A stretch of 64,000 nt of DNA, taken from positions 23,982-87,981 of IMG/VR virus record IMGVR_UViG_3300020185_004330. One strand, 5' to 3'. How positions within the stretch are numbered: position 1 is the stretch's first letter; the number at the start of each line of letters is the position of its first letter. The translations under genes and the position numbers were made by a program. Below are positions 18,747 to 28,004 of this stretch, piece by piece. Origin of the DNA: a virus. The notes under the pieces are model-generated. The model was given only the letters and a program-made list of their open reading frames with translations. It ran no database searches and was not told the origin of the DNA.

Positions 18747-19538
18747 TTAAACGATTCCATAAACATAAAATTGAGACTCATTAGAAGCGTTTCTTCCTGC
18801 ATTCAGTATGTGTACTACAGAAAGTGTGTTTGTACTTGAGATTAGAAGTGGGGTGTCTACTGGCCTGTCATTTATTTTATAGCCATTAAAAAACCCAATA
18901 CTAAAGCCTAAGTAAAAACTTCCACTAGCAAAATTAGTCACTCTCAACTCAACAGTTTGTCCACTTCGGGCACTGCCTGCTAATCCATTTAATGCCAAAG
19001 ACCAATCTACCGAAGGAGGTACTGCGCCTAATATGTTTATGTCTACAAATACTATATCATCACTTGCCAATATAACATTTGAGACATCATCGTAAGCCGT
19101 TATAGTGGGGTGAATTCTTGAATTTCTAACTCTACTTTTTGTTGTTTTTAAACCTTGAACAAAAGTAAAATTATCTCTATTACTAGGAGGGGGTATTATT
19201 GAATCCCCTCCTAACGCAACCGAACGAGATACATTAGACGTGTAGGTGTCTTCACCTCCAACTATAGCAGAGCTAAAATCAGGCGAACCCACCCTCTCTA
19301 TTATGTTATTTTCACCTCCAACGATGGCAGAATATTGAGTTGAGCCAGAAATTAAATGACCAGTCCCACCCAGTATGGATGAGTAGGTTGATTCCACTAA
19401 GTTCTCTGTACTATTGTCAGCAATTATAGAATTGCTACCCGTACTGGCTGACCATAAATTAGTTACTGCAGAGTAAGCGTTATTTATCTTAACTCTACCT
19501 TCATTTATTGTGTCACTACTTAATATTAATTCGCTCAT
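18747..19538 (-). CDS. YadA-head-like fibre tip, paralogue 2 of 3
   Basis: 263 aa. Same architecture as its neighbours: N-terminal LILSSDTINEGRVKINNAYS, beta-roll repeats (YSSILGGTGHLISGSTQYSA, IVGGENNIIERV, SVALGGDS), the hinge SRVRNSRIHPTIT, then a C-terminal domain with IVFVDINILG and QTVELRVTNF that differs from paralogue 1. The C-terminal lectin-like part ends FYVYGIV. The gap to the next gene is 20 nt, so it is cotranscribed with the other fibre genes. Confidence 0.7.
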   Translation of the reverse strand: MSELILSSDTINEGRVKINNAYSAVTNLWSASTGSNSIIADNSTENLVESTYSSILGGTGHLISGSTQYSAIVGGENNIIERVGSPDFSSAIVGGEDTYTSNVSRSVALGGDSIIPPPSNRDNFTFVQGLKTTKSRVRNSRIHPTITAYDDVSNVILASDDIVFVDINILGAVPPSVDWSLALNGLAGSARSGQTVELRVTNFASGSFYLGFSIGFFNGYKINDRPVDTPLLISSTNTLSVVHILNAGRNASNESQFYVYGIV

Positions 19539-19559
19539 AATCTTTTTTATAATATTTTA

Positions 19560-20444
19560 TTACGCTCCTGTGCCATACATTTCTACATAAGTATCAATTC
19601 CAATATATTCTTTTACTACTAACCTAACTGACGTATGGTCTGTTGTGCATATTGGCAAAGTAGTTGTTGTTAAATTGACGCCGTTAACATAAATCGCCCC
19701 AATAGATACTCCCATCCCAAGGTATACATTCTTATTCAAGAATGGAAATGTTTCAGCAACATGAATATCTACAACCCTACCTATTTTGCTTGTTAGAAGA
19801 TTGCTTACATCTAAGTTGAAATACGAAGGCCCAAGTCTAGTCGCAATATTGCTATTGATAACAAGACAATACTCACTATCAGAAGTTATCGAAGGAACGG
19901 TCAAAGGAAAGGTACCTAATAGTTGCCAACTATCATTCTCTATCACATAGGTATTTAAATTTCTAATTCTAGCACCAAAAGACTGTATGTTTTCAACGTA
20001 AACCGTATCAGAAGTGTTGCCAGTCAAGTCTTGCCCCCCTATAATAACCGTGTTACTAATGTCAGAAGTACCTGTAATGGCATTGGCACCCCCTCCAACA
20101 ATTACACAGTTTTCAATATCTACAAAACCATTACTATGAGTAATTAAATTTGAATCACCTCCAACAATAGAAGAGTTTTTTATACTTGTGTTAAAAGGAG
20201 CTTGTCCAAATATAGTATTGTTTGTACCAGCCAATATTGAACTATACTCTACTACAGAAGAGTTTGTAGAACTGTCTCCACTTATTATATTGTTTCCATC
20301 ATTATTGGTTATAATATTTTTTGTAATACCAGTAAAATCACCAGTGCTACCAGTCCATATACAGTCTTGGTTATAAGCATTATTTATAATAACCCTACCC
20401 TGCTCTGTTGTGTCTCCACTAAATAATAATTCTGTTACTGGCAT
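19560..20444 (-). CDS. YadA-head-like fibre tip, paralogue 3 of 3
   Basis: 294 aa. N-terminal LLFSGDTTEQGRVIINNAYN, beta-roll repeats (YSSILAGTNNTIFGQ, SSIVGGDSNLITHSNG, CVIVGGGANAITG, TVIIGGQDL), hinge ARIRNLNTYVIEND, then a divergent C-terminal region ending VEMYGTGA, which shares the final '.YGT/TGTG' with the neighbours. The three genes look like tandem duplications whose C-terminal domains have diverged, as expected of receptor-binding proteins under selection. Confidence 0.7.
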   Translation of the reverse strand: MPVTELLFSGDTTEQGRVIINNAYNQDCIWTGSTGDFTGITKNIITNNDGNNIISGDSSTNSSVVEYSSILAGTNNTIFGQAPFNTSIKNSSIVGGDSNLITHSNGFVDIENCVIVGGGANAITGTSDISNTVIIGGQDLTGNTSDTVYVENIQSFGARIRNLNTYVIENDSWQLLGTFPLTVPSITSDSEYCLVINSNIATRLGPSYFNLDVSNLLTSKIGRVVDIHVAETFPFLNKNVYLGMGVSIGAIYVNGVNLTTTTLPICTTDHTSVRLVVKEYIGIDTYVEMYGTGA

Positions 20445-20452
20445 ATCTGTTT

Positions 20453-21958
20453 TTATATAAGTATTTGTCCTTGTACATCTTCTATTGTTAAGTCACTACC
20501 CCAATTTAATCTAATTGTAAAGTTTTCTCCCGTTGTGTCTTCATTAAGTTCTATGTTATATGTTTGAGTTATATATCCGTCTTTTGAAACGATAACTTGA
20601 AGAGCTCCACCTTTTATATTTGTTAATGAGTAATTTCCATTTGTATCTGTAAGACCAGAGAACGAAGCTCCTACACCTCCACCTAGAGGCTCATTAGTTC
20701 CCTCTGATATAATTTCTTCATAAGGTGCATCAACTCCGAGTTCCACATCTGACGTTGTACTTGCAACAATAAATTGAATTGTAGCTGCAGATACTGGGCT
20801 TCCAAATAATTCATTTTGATAAATTGTACCAGAAATATCGTAAATACCATCTGTTGCTGTAAATGCGTTTTCAGCCCTACCCCATGTTGTAACATTTTGC
20901 TTAACACCAAATATATTTGTAATTTCTTTAGTGTTACCTATTCTGTATAAAAAGTCAGAATCAGGAGTTAGTGGCGTTGAAAAAGTTCTTATAAAATCAG
21001 GCTCACCCTCTTGTTTTGGTATGTCAAAAATCGTAGATGAACTAAAAGTGACATTGTCAACATTGTATGTAACTTGAAGCTTATAATAGTCTCCATCCGA
21101 AACATTATTAAAACTAAAAATAGGAGAAAATGTATCTAATTGCCCCTGTACACTAGGCTCATCACTTAACACATCTATATTTGGCTTTTGAGGTGCAACA
21201 AAATAAGTAAACAAAGCACCAGTCACAGTAACCCCAGAAAATAGGCCTACATCAATTTCTTCAGAATTTCTACTGGTTTCTAATAAGTAATTTCCATCTT
21301 CACTAAGTCCTGTTAGAGTTATATCTGTTGCAACTCCTCCACTTAAAATTTGATATCCACCCAATGTTTTATCGCGCTCTAAAGGAAATTCAAATCTAGT
21401 ATCAATAAAATATTGAGACTTGTCTAACAAAAGTCTTTGGGCAAATTGATTTTCTGGTTTTACAACAGTGGGCAAATCAAACTCATAAATAGGAGTCGTT
21501 ATTGTAGAGCCTGTATCATATAGTGTTATTAAGGGTTCGGCTAGTATTTCAGCTATACTTTCTTTAGTGTAAGTAATAGCAGTTGCACTAGCTGTTTCAG
21601 CAGTTGTTGGCAACACTTCACTACCCTCAAAATCAAAGCTGTTATAAACTTGATTATAAATATTAAAGTCTAATTTATATATGTCGTATATAGTTTTGGT
21701 TATAGCACTAAAAGAAGAGGTGTTTGCACTATAATTAAACTCTACAGTTTTTTGATTGTTTATGTTTACAGATATTCCATTTATATTTTGTTCATAATAA
21801 TTAAAAGTAGCACCTTTCAAAGAAAATAAAGGAACACGAAATGGTTTTGGCTCCGATTCAGGTTCAAATATATTTGGTATAGTATTTTGTAAAAAAACTT
21901 GAGAAATACCATCATTCTCACCAATTGTTCTAGACACTATTTCTTTATTTATTGACAT
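20453..21958 (-). CDS. Tail/fibre structural protein with C-terminal carboxypeptidase-regulatory-like domain
   Basis: 501 aa. N-terminal SINKEIVSRTIGENDGISQV, a Tyr/Asn/Ser-rich middle (YDIYKLDFNIYNQVYNSFDF), fibronectin-like strands around SPIFSFNNVSDGDYYKLQVT, and a C-terminal module YDISGTIYQNELFGSPVSAA ... GLTDTNGNYSLTNIKGGAL, the signature of a carboxypeptidase-regulatory-like beta-sandwich. It starts 2 nt before the end of the large upstream gene's interval, so the two are translationally coupled. Probably connects fibres to the baseplate; inferred. Confidence 0.55.
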   Translation of the reverse strand: MSINKEIVSRTIGENDGISQVFLQNTIPNIFEPESEPKPFRVPLFSLKGATFNYYEQNINGISVNINNQKTVEFNYSANTSSFSAITKTIYDIYKLDFNIYNQVYNSFDFEGSEVLPTTAETASATAITYTKESIAEILAEPLITLYDTGSTITTPIYEFDLPTVVKPENQFAQRLLLDKSQYFIDTRFEFPLERDKTLGGYQILSGGVATDITLTGLSEDGNYLLETSRNSEEIDVGLFSGVTVTGALFTYFVAPQKPNIDVLSDEPSVQGQLDTFSPIFSFNNVSDGDYYKLQVTYNVDNVTFSSSTIFDIPKQEGEPDFIRTFSTPLTPDSDFLYRIGNTKEITNIFGVKQNVTTWGRAENAFTATDGIYDISGTIYQNELFGSPVSAATIQFIVASTTSDVELGVDAPYEEIISEGTNEPLGGGVGASFSGLTDTNGNYSLTNIKGGALQVIVSKDGYITQTYNIELNEDTTGENFTIRLNWGSDLTIEDVQGQILI

Positions 21959-21959
21959 A

Positions 21960-24608
21960 TTAATCTGGGTAAGTTATTGGAGTTAAATCATTTACAAGAG
22001 GCTCGTATGGAGACTCAATAGTATCTTCTTCATATATATTTGTATTTGTATTTGCCAAATTTGTACTTGGATTTACACTTTCAACTAAATTAATTTGAAA
22101 ATCAGAAATGTCAATATTACCTTCTGCTTTGTTAGAAAGGTTTGTATAGAAGTAATTAGATGTTATTGTTGGGTCAAATCTATTTGAAATATTAACTCTA
22201 AGTTCAGAAGCTTGTATAACTGGTTCAAATACAGGAGGTATTTCAACTTTAAATTCTGAACCATCATTTATACCTGGTTTATAAATAAATCTATGTCTAT
22301 TAAATTCTGTATTTCCATAAACCGTTCCATATGTAGACATTATACTTGTAGAAGGAACTAAAAATGGAACTAAATCTTGAAAATTTCTTTCTAAAAGATT
22401 CAAAAATTTTTCTAACTTTCTAAATGTTAACCTATTTGACTCTTGGCTGTTGGTCCATAACATATAGGTAATGTATATCTTTTTTAAATCTCTATAAGTT
22501 CCTGTTGTACCATTCTCCCAACCCTTTGTTTTTCTATTTCTTGGGTCTACATTGTTCTGATATATATAGTCTATCCATTCATATATAGTCATTCCCGTTA
22601 AATTATCTGGTACAACTGTATTTACGTCTTCCACTTGCCATTCAAAAGGCACTGTTAATCCTGAAAAAACAGAAGATGACGAACCCCATTTCCACCATCC
22701 ATACCCAAACTCATACCAGTCCATAACATCACACTCTATAGCTCTAGACGGCCTTAAGTCTACGTTAATTTCTTTAGTATTTACAATATTTCTTGTGCTT
22801 CCTGTTTTTGTTTTTAAATTGTCAACTCTCTTAAATGGGTCATACTGACTACCAAGGCCTTCAATAAACTCTTTTCCATTACCTCTACCACTGCCTCCAA
22901 TTTGAAATGTTTGAGCATTTACATCGGGGTATCCATCATTTACTATAACATTTAAATTACTATCTAAAGGTTTTGAATCTTGCAAATCATCTGAACTTAA
23001 ATCTTCAAAAATGTTTGCAGGAATAAAACTTTCTGGGTCTTCAATGTTTTCTGGTGCAAATAAATTTGTATCTAAAGGACTTACCTGACTTACGACAGCC
23101 TCATCTATACCATCGACTACTTGTCGTTGGAGTTCTATGGGCAATTCGTCATTAAGTATATCACTTTCACCTAAGTTTAAGTCAAATCGTCTATTTACCT
23201 TTTTTACGTCATATATAAATTCTTCTAAATTAAAAAGACATTTTGGAGCACCTATTAATTTAAATATAAAACTTATAGCATCTCTAGTTCCTCTTTTTTT
23301 GTAGAGCCAAACTATGTTTACCATTATTCGCCTCCAAATTTCTAAGTTATATTCTTCAAAAGCTTTACCGCTGGAATCAAACTCACCAGCTAAATAATCT
23401 ATAACATTTTCAGCATTAAAAGCATTTGGCAATTTCGCCCCTAACATATCTGCCAATCTTGATAAAAATTTATTAGGAACACTTTCTGCTCCGTTGTAAC
23501 TTACTGAATGTGCATAAGCTATTCCGTCTATATATTGTTTTATTGAATCAAATTGTTCACCATAAACTGTTGTCAACTTTCTGTATGCTTTATTTTCAGA
23601 ATCTAAATCTGTAAAATTTTCAGGAATCATAGTCCTGAGCATTATATTTGTTTTTTCTTCATCAATAATTCTAGCATTTTTTAATATGCTATCAGCATAA
23701 GACTCAAAGCCAAAACCATAACTATCTGGAGCAAATCCATCAATGCTTTTCGGCCAATCAAATTGTACTCTTGAATATGTGTCTGTATCAGCATCTGGAA
23801 CTAGAAAATTGCCATCATAAATTAATTGTGTTTCTAAATTTGGCAAAGTTCTTTTAAATTGACCTAATCTTTGCGTTGTCGGCCTTATATAAATTGGATA
23901 ATTAAATGTGCTAGCACTTATTGGCTCTATAGGTAATAGTATTCCTTTTATTTTAAATTCAAAATATTGACCATACAAATAGTCGTATGAAACTATTTCA
24001 TGAATTTCATTCATAAAAGTACCACCAGTAATAGTACTTTGAGACTCTCCACTTAACTGTATAGCAAAAGAACTGGTATCATTATATAAATCTATTTGAG
24101 CTTCCGACTGTTCAGACCTTCCTGATACATATAAAATATCGCCTTGGTTAGTTATTGAAGAGAGTGAAATTTTAAAAATTGACGTTTGTTGAACTAAGTC
24201 ATGAGAATAATCATATATAGTTACACCGCTACTTATTGATTTGGAAAGTAATGCATATGGAAATGTATCAACTATATTATTTATAGCATTAGCAACTTTA
24301 GTATAAAATGAACCAAAATAAGCATAACTAGTAGCATCGTCTGGTTTTAAATTTAACTCGTTTGCTTTTGTGGTTATAATTTTTAAAACATCAAAATCAG
24401 CAGTTTTAGAATTTTCAATAGTAGCATAAGGCCCAAAAGAAAGGGTGGAACCACTAACGCTCTCAGTAAAAACATCTTCTAACCTATTAGAGTCTGTTCT
24501 AAATGTACCAAATGTAAATGCAGATTCAGCGCTTGTTGCTGCGAATCTTGAGTCCCTACCAGGGGTTGGTCTTATGTCTAAAGTTGTACCACTATTTATT
24601 GATGTCAT
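21960..24608 (-). CDS. Large tail/baseplate protein with gpI-like segment
   Basis: 882 aa. The middle (~residues 365-470) has the features of phage tail protein I-type baseplate proteins: SVPNKFLSRLADMLGAKLPN, YNLEIWRRIMVNIVWLYKKR, GTRDAISFIFKLIGAP. A Trp-rich patch follows (MDWYEFGYGWWKWG, TIYEWIDYIY). N- and C-terminal regions are Ser/Thr/Asn-rich beta. TATTTAT on the minus strand (24625-24631) lies 16 nt upstream, so this first gene of the minus-strand operon probably has its own late promoter. An equivalent of a large wedge protein (T4 gp7 position) is possible but unproven. Confidence 0.5.
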   Translation of the reverse strand: MTSINSGTTLDIRPTPGRDSRFAATSAESAFTFGTFRTDSNRLEDVFTESVSGSTLSFGPYATIENSKTADFDVLKIITTKANELNLKPDDATSYAYFGSFYTKVANAINNIVDTFPYALLSKSISSGVTIYDYSHDLVQQTSIFKISLSSITNQGDILYVSGRSEQSEAQIDLYNDTSSFAIQLSGESQSTITGGTFMNEIHEIVSYDYLYGQYFEFKIKGILLPIEPISASTFNYPIYIRPTTQRLGQFKRTLPNLETQLIYDGNFLVPDADTDTYSRVQFDWPKSIDGFAPDSYGFGFESYADSILKNARIIDEEKTNIMLRTMIPENFTDLDSENKAYRKLTTVYGEQFDSIKQYIDGIAYAHSVSYNGAESVPNKFLSRLADMLGAKLPNAFNAENVIDYLAGEFDSSGKAFEEYNLEIWRRIMVNIVWLYKKRGTRDAISFIFKLIGAPKCLFNLEEFIYDVKKVNRRFDLNLGESDILNDELPIELQRQVVDGIDEAVVSQVSPLDTNLFAPENIEDPESFIPANIFEDLSSDDLQDSKPLDSNLNVIVNDGYPDVNAQTFQIGGSGRGNGKEFIEGLGSQYDPFKRVDNLKTKTGSTRNIVNTKEINVDLRPSRAIECDVMDWYEFGYGWWKWGSSSSVFSGLTVPFEWQVEDVNTVVPDNLTGMTIYEWIDYIYQNNVDPRNRKTKGWENGTTGTYRDLKKIYITYMLWTNSQESNRLTFRKLEKFLNLLERNFQDLVPFLVPSTSIMSTYGTVYGNTEFNRHRFIYKPGINDGSEFKVEIPPVFEPVIQASELRVNISNRFDPTITSNYFYTNLSNKAEGNIDISDFQINLVESVNPSTNLANTNTNIYEEDTIESPYEPLVNDLTPITYPD

Positions 24609-24789
24609 CTAAAATGATTTAATTATAAATATTTAGTCAAAAAAACTTATAGAAATTATTTCTATTTTTTTTTACTATAATATTTATTCCTAAGGAATGA
24701 AATATTTTTTAGAACTAAACAAATCAAAAGTTTACTTTAAAACTTTTAAAGTTATATTATAAAAAAATACAAAAAAGAGTAAATAGAAA

Positions 24790-26817
24790 ATGGGATATAT
24801 TTTAAATGAACCTAAAACTTTTATAAATGTCAAACTAACTGATGTCGGTAGAAGACAATTGTCTTTAGGAAACTTAGTATTTGTAAGTGCAGTATTTTCA
24901 GATAGAGAAATTAACTATGGCATTGACAGAAATGATAAATACAGCATTTCAAACAATAGAATATTATCTCCTTTAGATGTCAATCCATTTTTTGGAAGCA
25001 ATTTTGATGGCTCTTTGCCGTTAACTTTAGAAGGTAATCAAGTAACATCAGCAAAACAGTTCTCAACTGGAGCCACTGATAGTTATGGAATGTTTACTGG
25101 CGCAACTGTTTCTAGTGCATCTACTTCTATAGATACTACAAAGCTATTAGGAGCTAACACTATTACTTATAGTTCATCTCCATTAAGTGGAGGTTCTACA
25201 GTTATTTTAGACAGTGCGACATACTATCCAAATGCAGGAGATTTAGTTTTTATTCCATGGAGCCCAATACAGAATAGTGGAGCAACATATGTAGCAAACA
25301 TAGTGCCCTCAGGAAATCCAAAAGTTTCACTTTGGTACAGAGTAACTGCTGCAGATAATCCAGGTACAGGAGAAATAGTATTAGATAGACCAACTCCTGA
25401 TTTTGGAGGGGAATCTACCTCCCAAGTTGTTGATACTTATTTTTATCCTTATGATGGAGTAGAGAGTTACTATGGAACCGCCTCTACAGTTAATCCCATG
25501 TTATGGAATATGAATATAGTCAGAACTCAGTCAGTGGAGGGGACTTCATTAAGTGTAAGTGGTTACACTTCTTATGGCTCTATAGAATACAATGGAACAA
25601 AACAATACTTAGGATTTACAGAAGACATAGAAGATATAGGCGTTTTACATTATACAAATGAATTTACTGGCAATACTTATGCAGAACAATTGTTTGAAAC
25701 TACAGTAAGAGTTGACTTGCCATATGTTATGTGGCACGGAACTCAAGCAACTAATGGGCGAGCAGTTAATTATGGTCTATCATTATATGACGTGGACGGG
25801 ACAACTGAAACAGATATAATTTCAAACTCAACATATAGACCTCTAAAAGATGGAGTTACAGACACTAGCAGAACTTTAGGTAGAGTTTATCACAAATTAA
25901 AAATTGTAGTAATCACAGACCCAGAACTACTAAATGCACTAACTTATAAGTCTAATAGAAACTACACTTTACCGCCATTAAATGTCTCTTCTACCAGTGT
26001 ACCACAGTATCCTTTAACAACATTGGAGGCTACAGGACTTATTAAGTCAGGAAAAACTTATTTTGTAACTTACTTAACAGAAAGTGAACCTACTTATTTG
26101 TCTGGTACAACATTTGGATATCCAAAATCTTTACATTGTGGATATATTCAAAAACTAAACGGAAGTACAGATAGGGCAGGAAATAAACAATATTTAACTG
26201 CAAACTTTCCAACAAGTTCATTTCCATACTTAAGGAACTCAGACGCTATGGATAACTTGTCTGGAACTGGGTGGAATGCAAATAAAGTTCAGATATTAAT
26301 TTCTGAACAAGATGACCCAACTGGAATACTTACTCTTGAAGATGTTCCTTCTTATGAGTGGAGGCTTATTTCTAATGGATATGGAAACGGTATATACTCT
26401 GGGGACACAGCTCAAACAACAATAGATGCAAGAAGCTTAAATGGGCATCAATTTATTATATCTCAAGAAGATTATGATAGCGGAAGTACATACGTGTTAG
26501 ATACATTATTTACTGATAATAATGACCATTCTTTAACGGGATTGACTTTCGGAGATGAATCATTTCTATTTGGAAATCTTCAATCAGACGTATTGGCTAC
26601 AACATATAAGACTGTAATAACTACTTTTGCAAAAAATGATTCACTCAATAGTTCAGCAAATATTTCTTTTGATGACACATTAGATAGTACTACTTATATA
26701 TCAGAAGTGGGTATATTAGACGGAGAAGGTAATTTGGTAGCAGTAGGCAAGCCAACATATCCAATAACAAAAAATGAAGGAAGGTTTTTAACTTTTCAAT
26801 TACAAATAGACTTTTAA
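24790..26817 (+). CDS. Large tail/fibre protein (LT-GR N-terminal family)
   Basis: 675 aa. N-terminal FINVKLTDVGRRQLSLGNLV then INYGIDRNDKY: this 'LT(D/E)(V/I)GR..L..G....NYG' opening is shared with the 26835 protein and is common in structural proteins of T4-like marine phages. The C-terminus TTYISEVGILDGEGNLVAVG plus FLTFQLQIDF is shared in form with the 28005 protein (TEIGLYNSFGELIAVA, TFEINLEM), reminiscent of tail-collar-type fibre ends. The rest is Ser/Thr/Gly-rich beta. It is preceded by a short A-rich leader and transcribed divergently from the 24608 gene. Confidence 0.55.
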   Translation: MGYILNEPKTFINVKLTDVGRRQLSLGNLVFVSAVFSDREINYGIDRNDKYSISNNRILSPLDVNPFFGSNFDGSLPLTLEGNQVTSAKQFSTGATDSYGMFTGATVSSASTSIDTTKLLGANTITYSSSPLSGGSTVILDSATYYPNAGDLVFIPWSPIQNSGATYVANIVPSGNPKVSLWYRVTAADNPGTGEIVLDRPTPDFGGESTSQVVDTYFYPYDGVESYYGTASTVNPMLWNMNIVRTQSVEGTSLSVSGYTSYGSIEYNGTKQYLGFTEDIEDIGVLHYTNEFTGNTYAEQLFETTVRVDLPYVMWHGTQATNGRAVNYGLSLYDVDGTTETDIISNSTYRPLKDGVTDTSRTLGRVYHKLKIVVITDPELLNALTYKSNRNYTLPPLNVSSTSVPQYPLTTLEATGLIKSGKTYFVTYLTESEPTYLSGTTFGYPKSLHCGYIQKLNGSTDRAGNKQYLTANFPTSSFPYLRNSDAMDNLSGTGWNANKVQILISEQDDPTGILTLEDVPSYEWRLISNGYGNGIYSGDTAQTTIDARSLNGHQFIISQEDYDSGSTYVLDTLFTDNNDHSLTGLTFGDESFLFGNLQSDVLATTYKTVITTFAKNDSLNSSANISFDDTLDSTTYISEVGILDGEGNLVAVGKPTYPITKNEGRFLTFQLQIDF

Positions 26818-26834
26818 AAATAAAAAAATAAAAC

Positions 26835-27524
26835 ATGGGAGCAATAACATCAGCAGACACAATTTATGCAACAGCCTACTTAACAGAGATTGGAAGACAG
26901 TATTTATTTCAAGACGCCAATCATCCTAGGTTCATAGAACTTGATGACGGAACTAAAATAGATAGGCTAAAAATAGAAAGATTTTCTTTAGGAGACCCAG
27001 ACGTAAATTATAAACTACCAGATTTATTGACATCGGGAGATATTCCAGATTTGTCTGGAGAGAACGAAAATAATATTACAGGCGCCAAAGGAAGGACTTT
27101 AAATAATTTAATATCGCCCTCTGACTCTGTACTCGGAGATGGGGATGACTCATTAGAGTACACTACTAGCCAAGGAGATATAGAGGTGGATTTAAATAAA
27201 GACTTAGACAATATACAAACAGTATATACTCAAGAGTTGCTAACTTTATTGGATGAAGAACCGACTTTAGAGTCTACATATGATTTGCTGCCAAAGAATT
27301 TTGGTGAAAATCAAGTAAAAGATGGTGAATTAATCATAACACTAAGGAAGGCTACTGAAGTAAATCCTGGATATAGAATAAGAATTTTATACCCTACAAT
27401 TGAAGATGATAATAATATATGCACTATTCAATTTGAGAAAGCAAACATATTGCAAACATCTAAAAAATCATATGAAAAAGTTTCAGCAACAAAATCCCCA
27501 GCTGCATTTGGTAAAGCAATATAA
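26835..27524 (+). CDS. Tail/fibre structural protein, LT-GR family
   Basis: 229 aa. N-terminal TIYATAYLTEIGRQYLFQD ... IERFSLGDPDVNYK matches the opening of the preceding gene product and of similar phage proteins. The middle is acidic (DSVLGDGDDSLEYTTS), and the C-terminus has GYRIRILYPTIEDDNN. No enzymatic motif. Gap of 17 nt from the upstream gene; it precedes a ~40-nt almost pure A tract that acts as the leader of the next gene. Confidence 0.5.
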   Translation: MGAITSADTIYATAYLTEIGRQYLFQDANHPRFIELDDGTKIDRLKIERFSLGDPDVNYKLPDLLTSGDIPDLSGENENNITGAKGRTLNNLISPSDSVLGDGDDSLEYTTSQGDIEVDLNKDLDNIQTVYTQELLTLLDEEPTLESTYDLLPKNFGENQVKDGELIITLRKATEVNPGYRIRILYPTIEDDNNICTIQFEKANILQTSKKSYEKVSATKSPAAFGKAI

Positions 27525-27570
27525 TAAGTAAAAAAAAAAAAAAAAAAAATAAGAAAAAAAAAAAAAAATT

Positions 27571-27981
27571 ATGACTAATAAGAATATAAGCCCACCAAGA
27601 AAATTAGCTAAGAATTTTAGCAAAACTCCACTAACAAGAAGATTGGGACCAATAACTAAAGATGTATCACCAATACAGCAAGCCATTAACGAAGGTAATG
27701 AGGAAGTTTCTTATAATGACTGGCAGGTTATGGATAATATGGACGAAGGAATGAGACAAGCTTTAATTAAGTGGATAGACACAACGAAAGAAGGAAAACA
27801 GGTTTTAAACCCAACGGGCTCAACAAGAACTAAAACAATAAACTTTCAATTTTTTGGAAACCCTTCTAAAGATATAATTGGAGCTGGTGATATTGGTGAG
27901 TTTAAATTAGAGTTTAAATATACAAAGAAGATTATACAACCTTTAGCAATTGATGGTTCAAACACTATTATAGCAAGATAA
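27571..27981 (+). CDS. Small structural-operon protein
   Basis: 136 aa, family not recognised. Basic N-terminus (ISPPRKLAKNFSKTPLTRRL), then VSYNDWQVMDNMDEGMRQAL and a beta-rich C-terminus with TINFQFFGNPSKDIIG and GEFKLEFKYTKKII. Its leader (27531-27568) is almost pure A, an extreme case of the A-rich leaders preferred by Bacteroidetes ribosomes. It lies in the tail-protein operon, between two fibre-like genes. Confidence 0.5.
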   Translation: MTNKNISPPRKLAKNFSKTPLTRRLGPITKDVSPIQQAINEGNEEVSYNDWQVMDNMDEGMRQALIKWIDTTKEGKQVLNPTGSTRTKTINFQFFGNPSKDIIGAGDIGEFKLEFKYTKKIIQPLAIDGSNTIIAR

Positions 27982-28004
27982 ACAAACAAATAAAATAAAA
28001 CAAA

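Noticed and set aside
27531-27570. Poly-A stretch as sequencing artefact or slippage site
   Set aside because: A-rich leaders before start codons recur in the window and suit Bacteroidetes translation; the exact length may still be uncertain.
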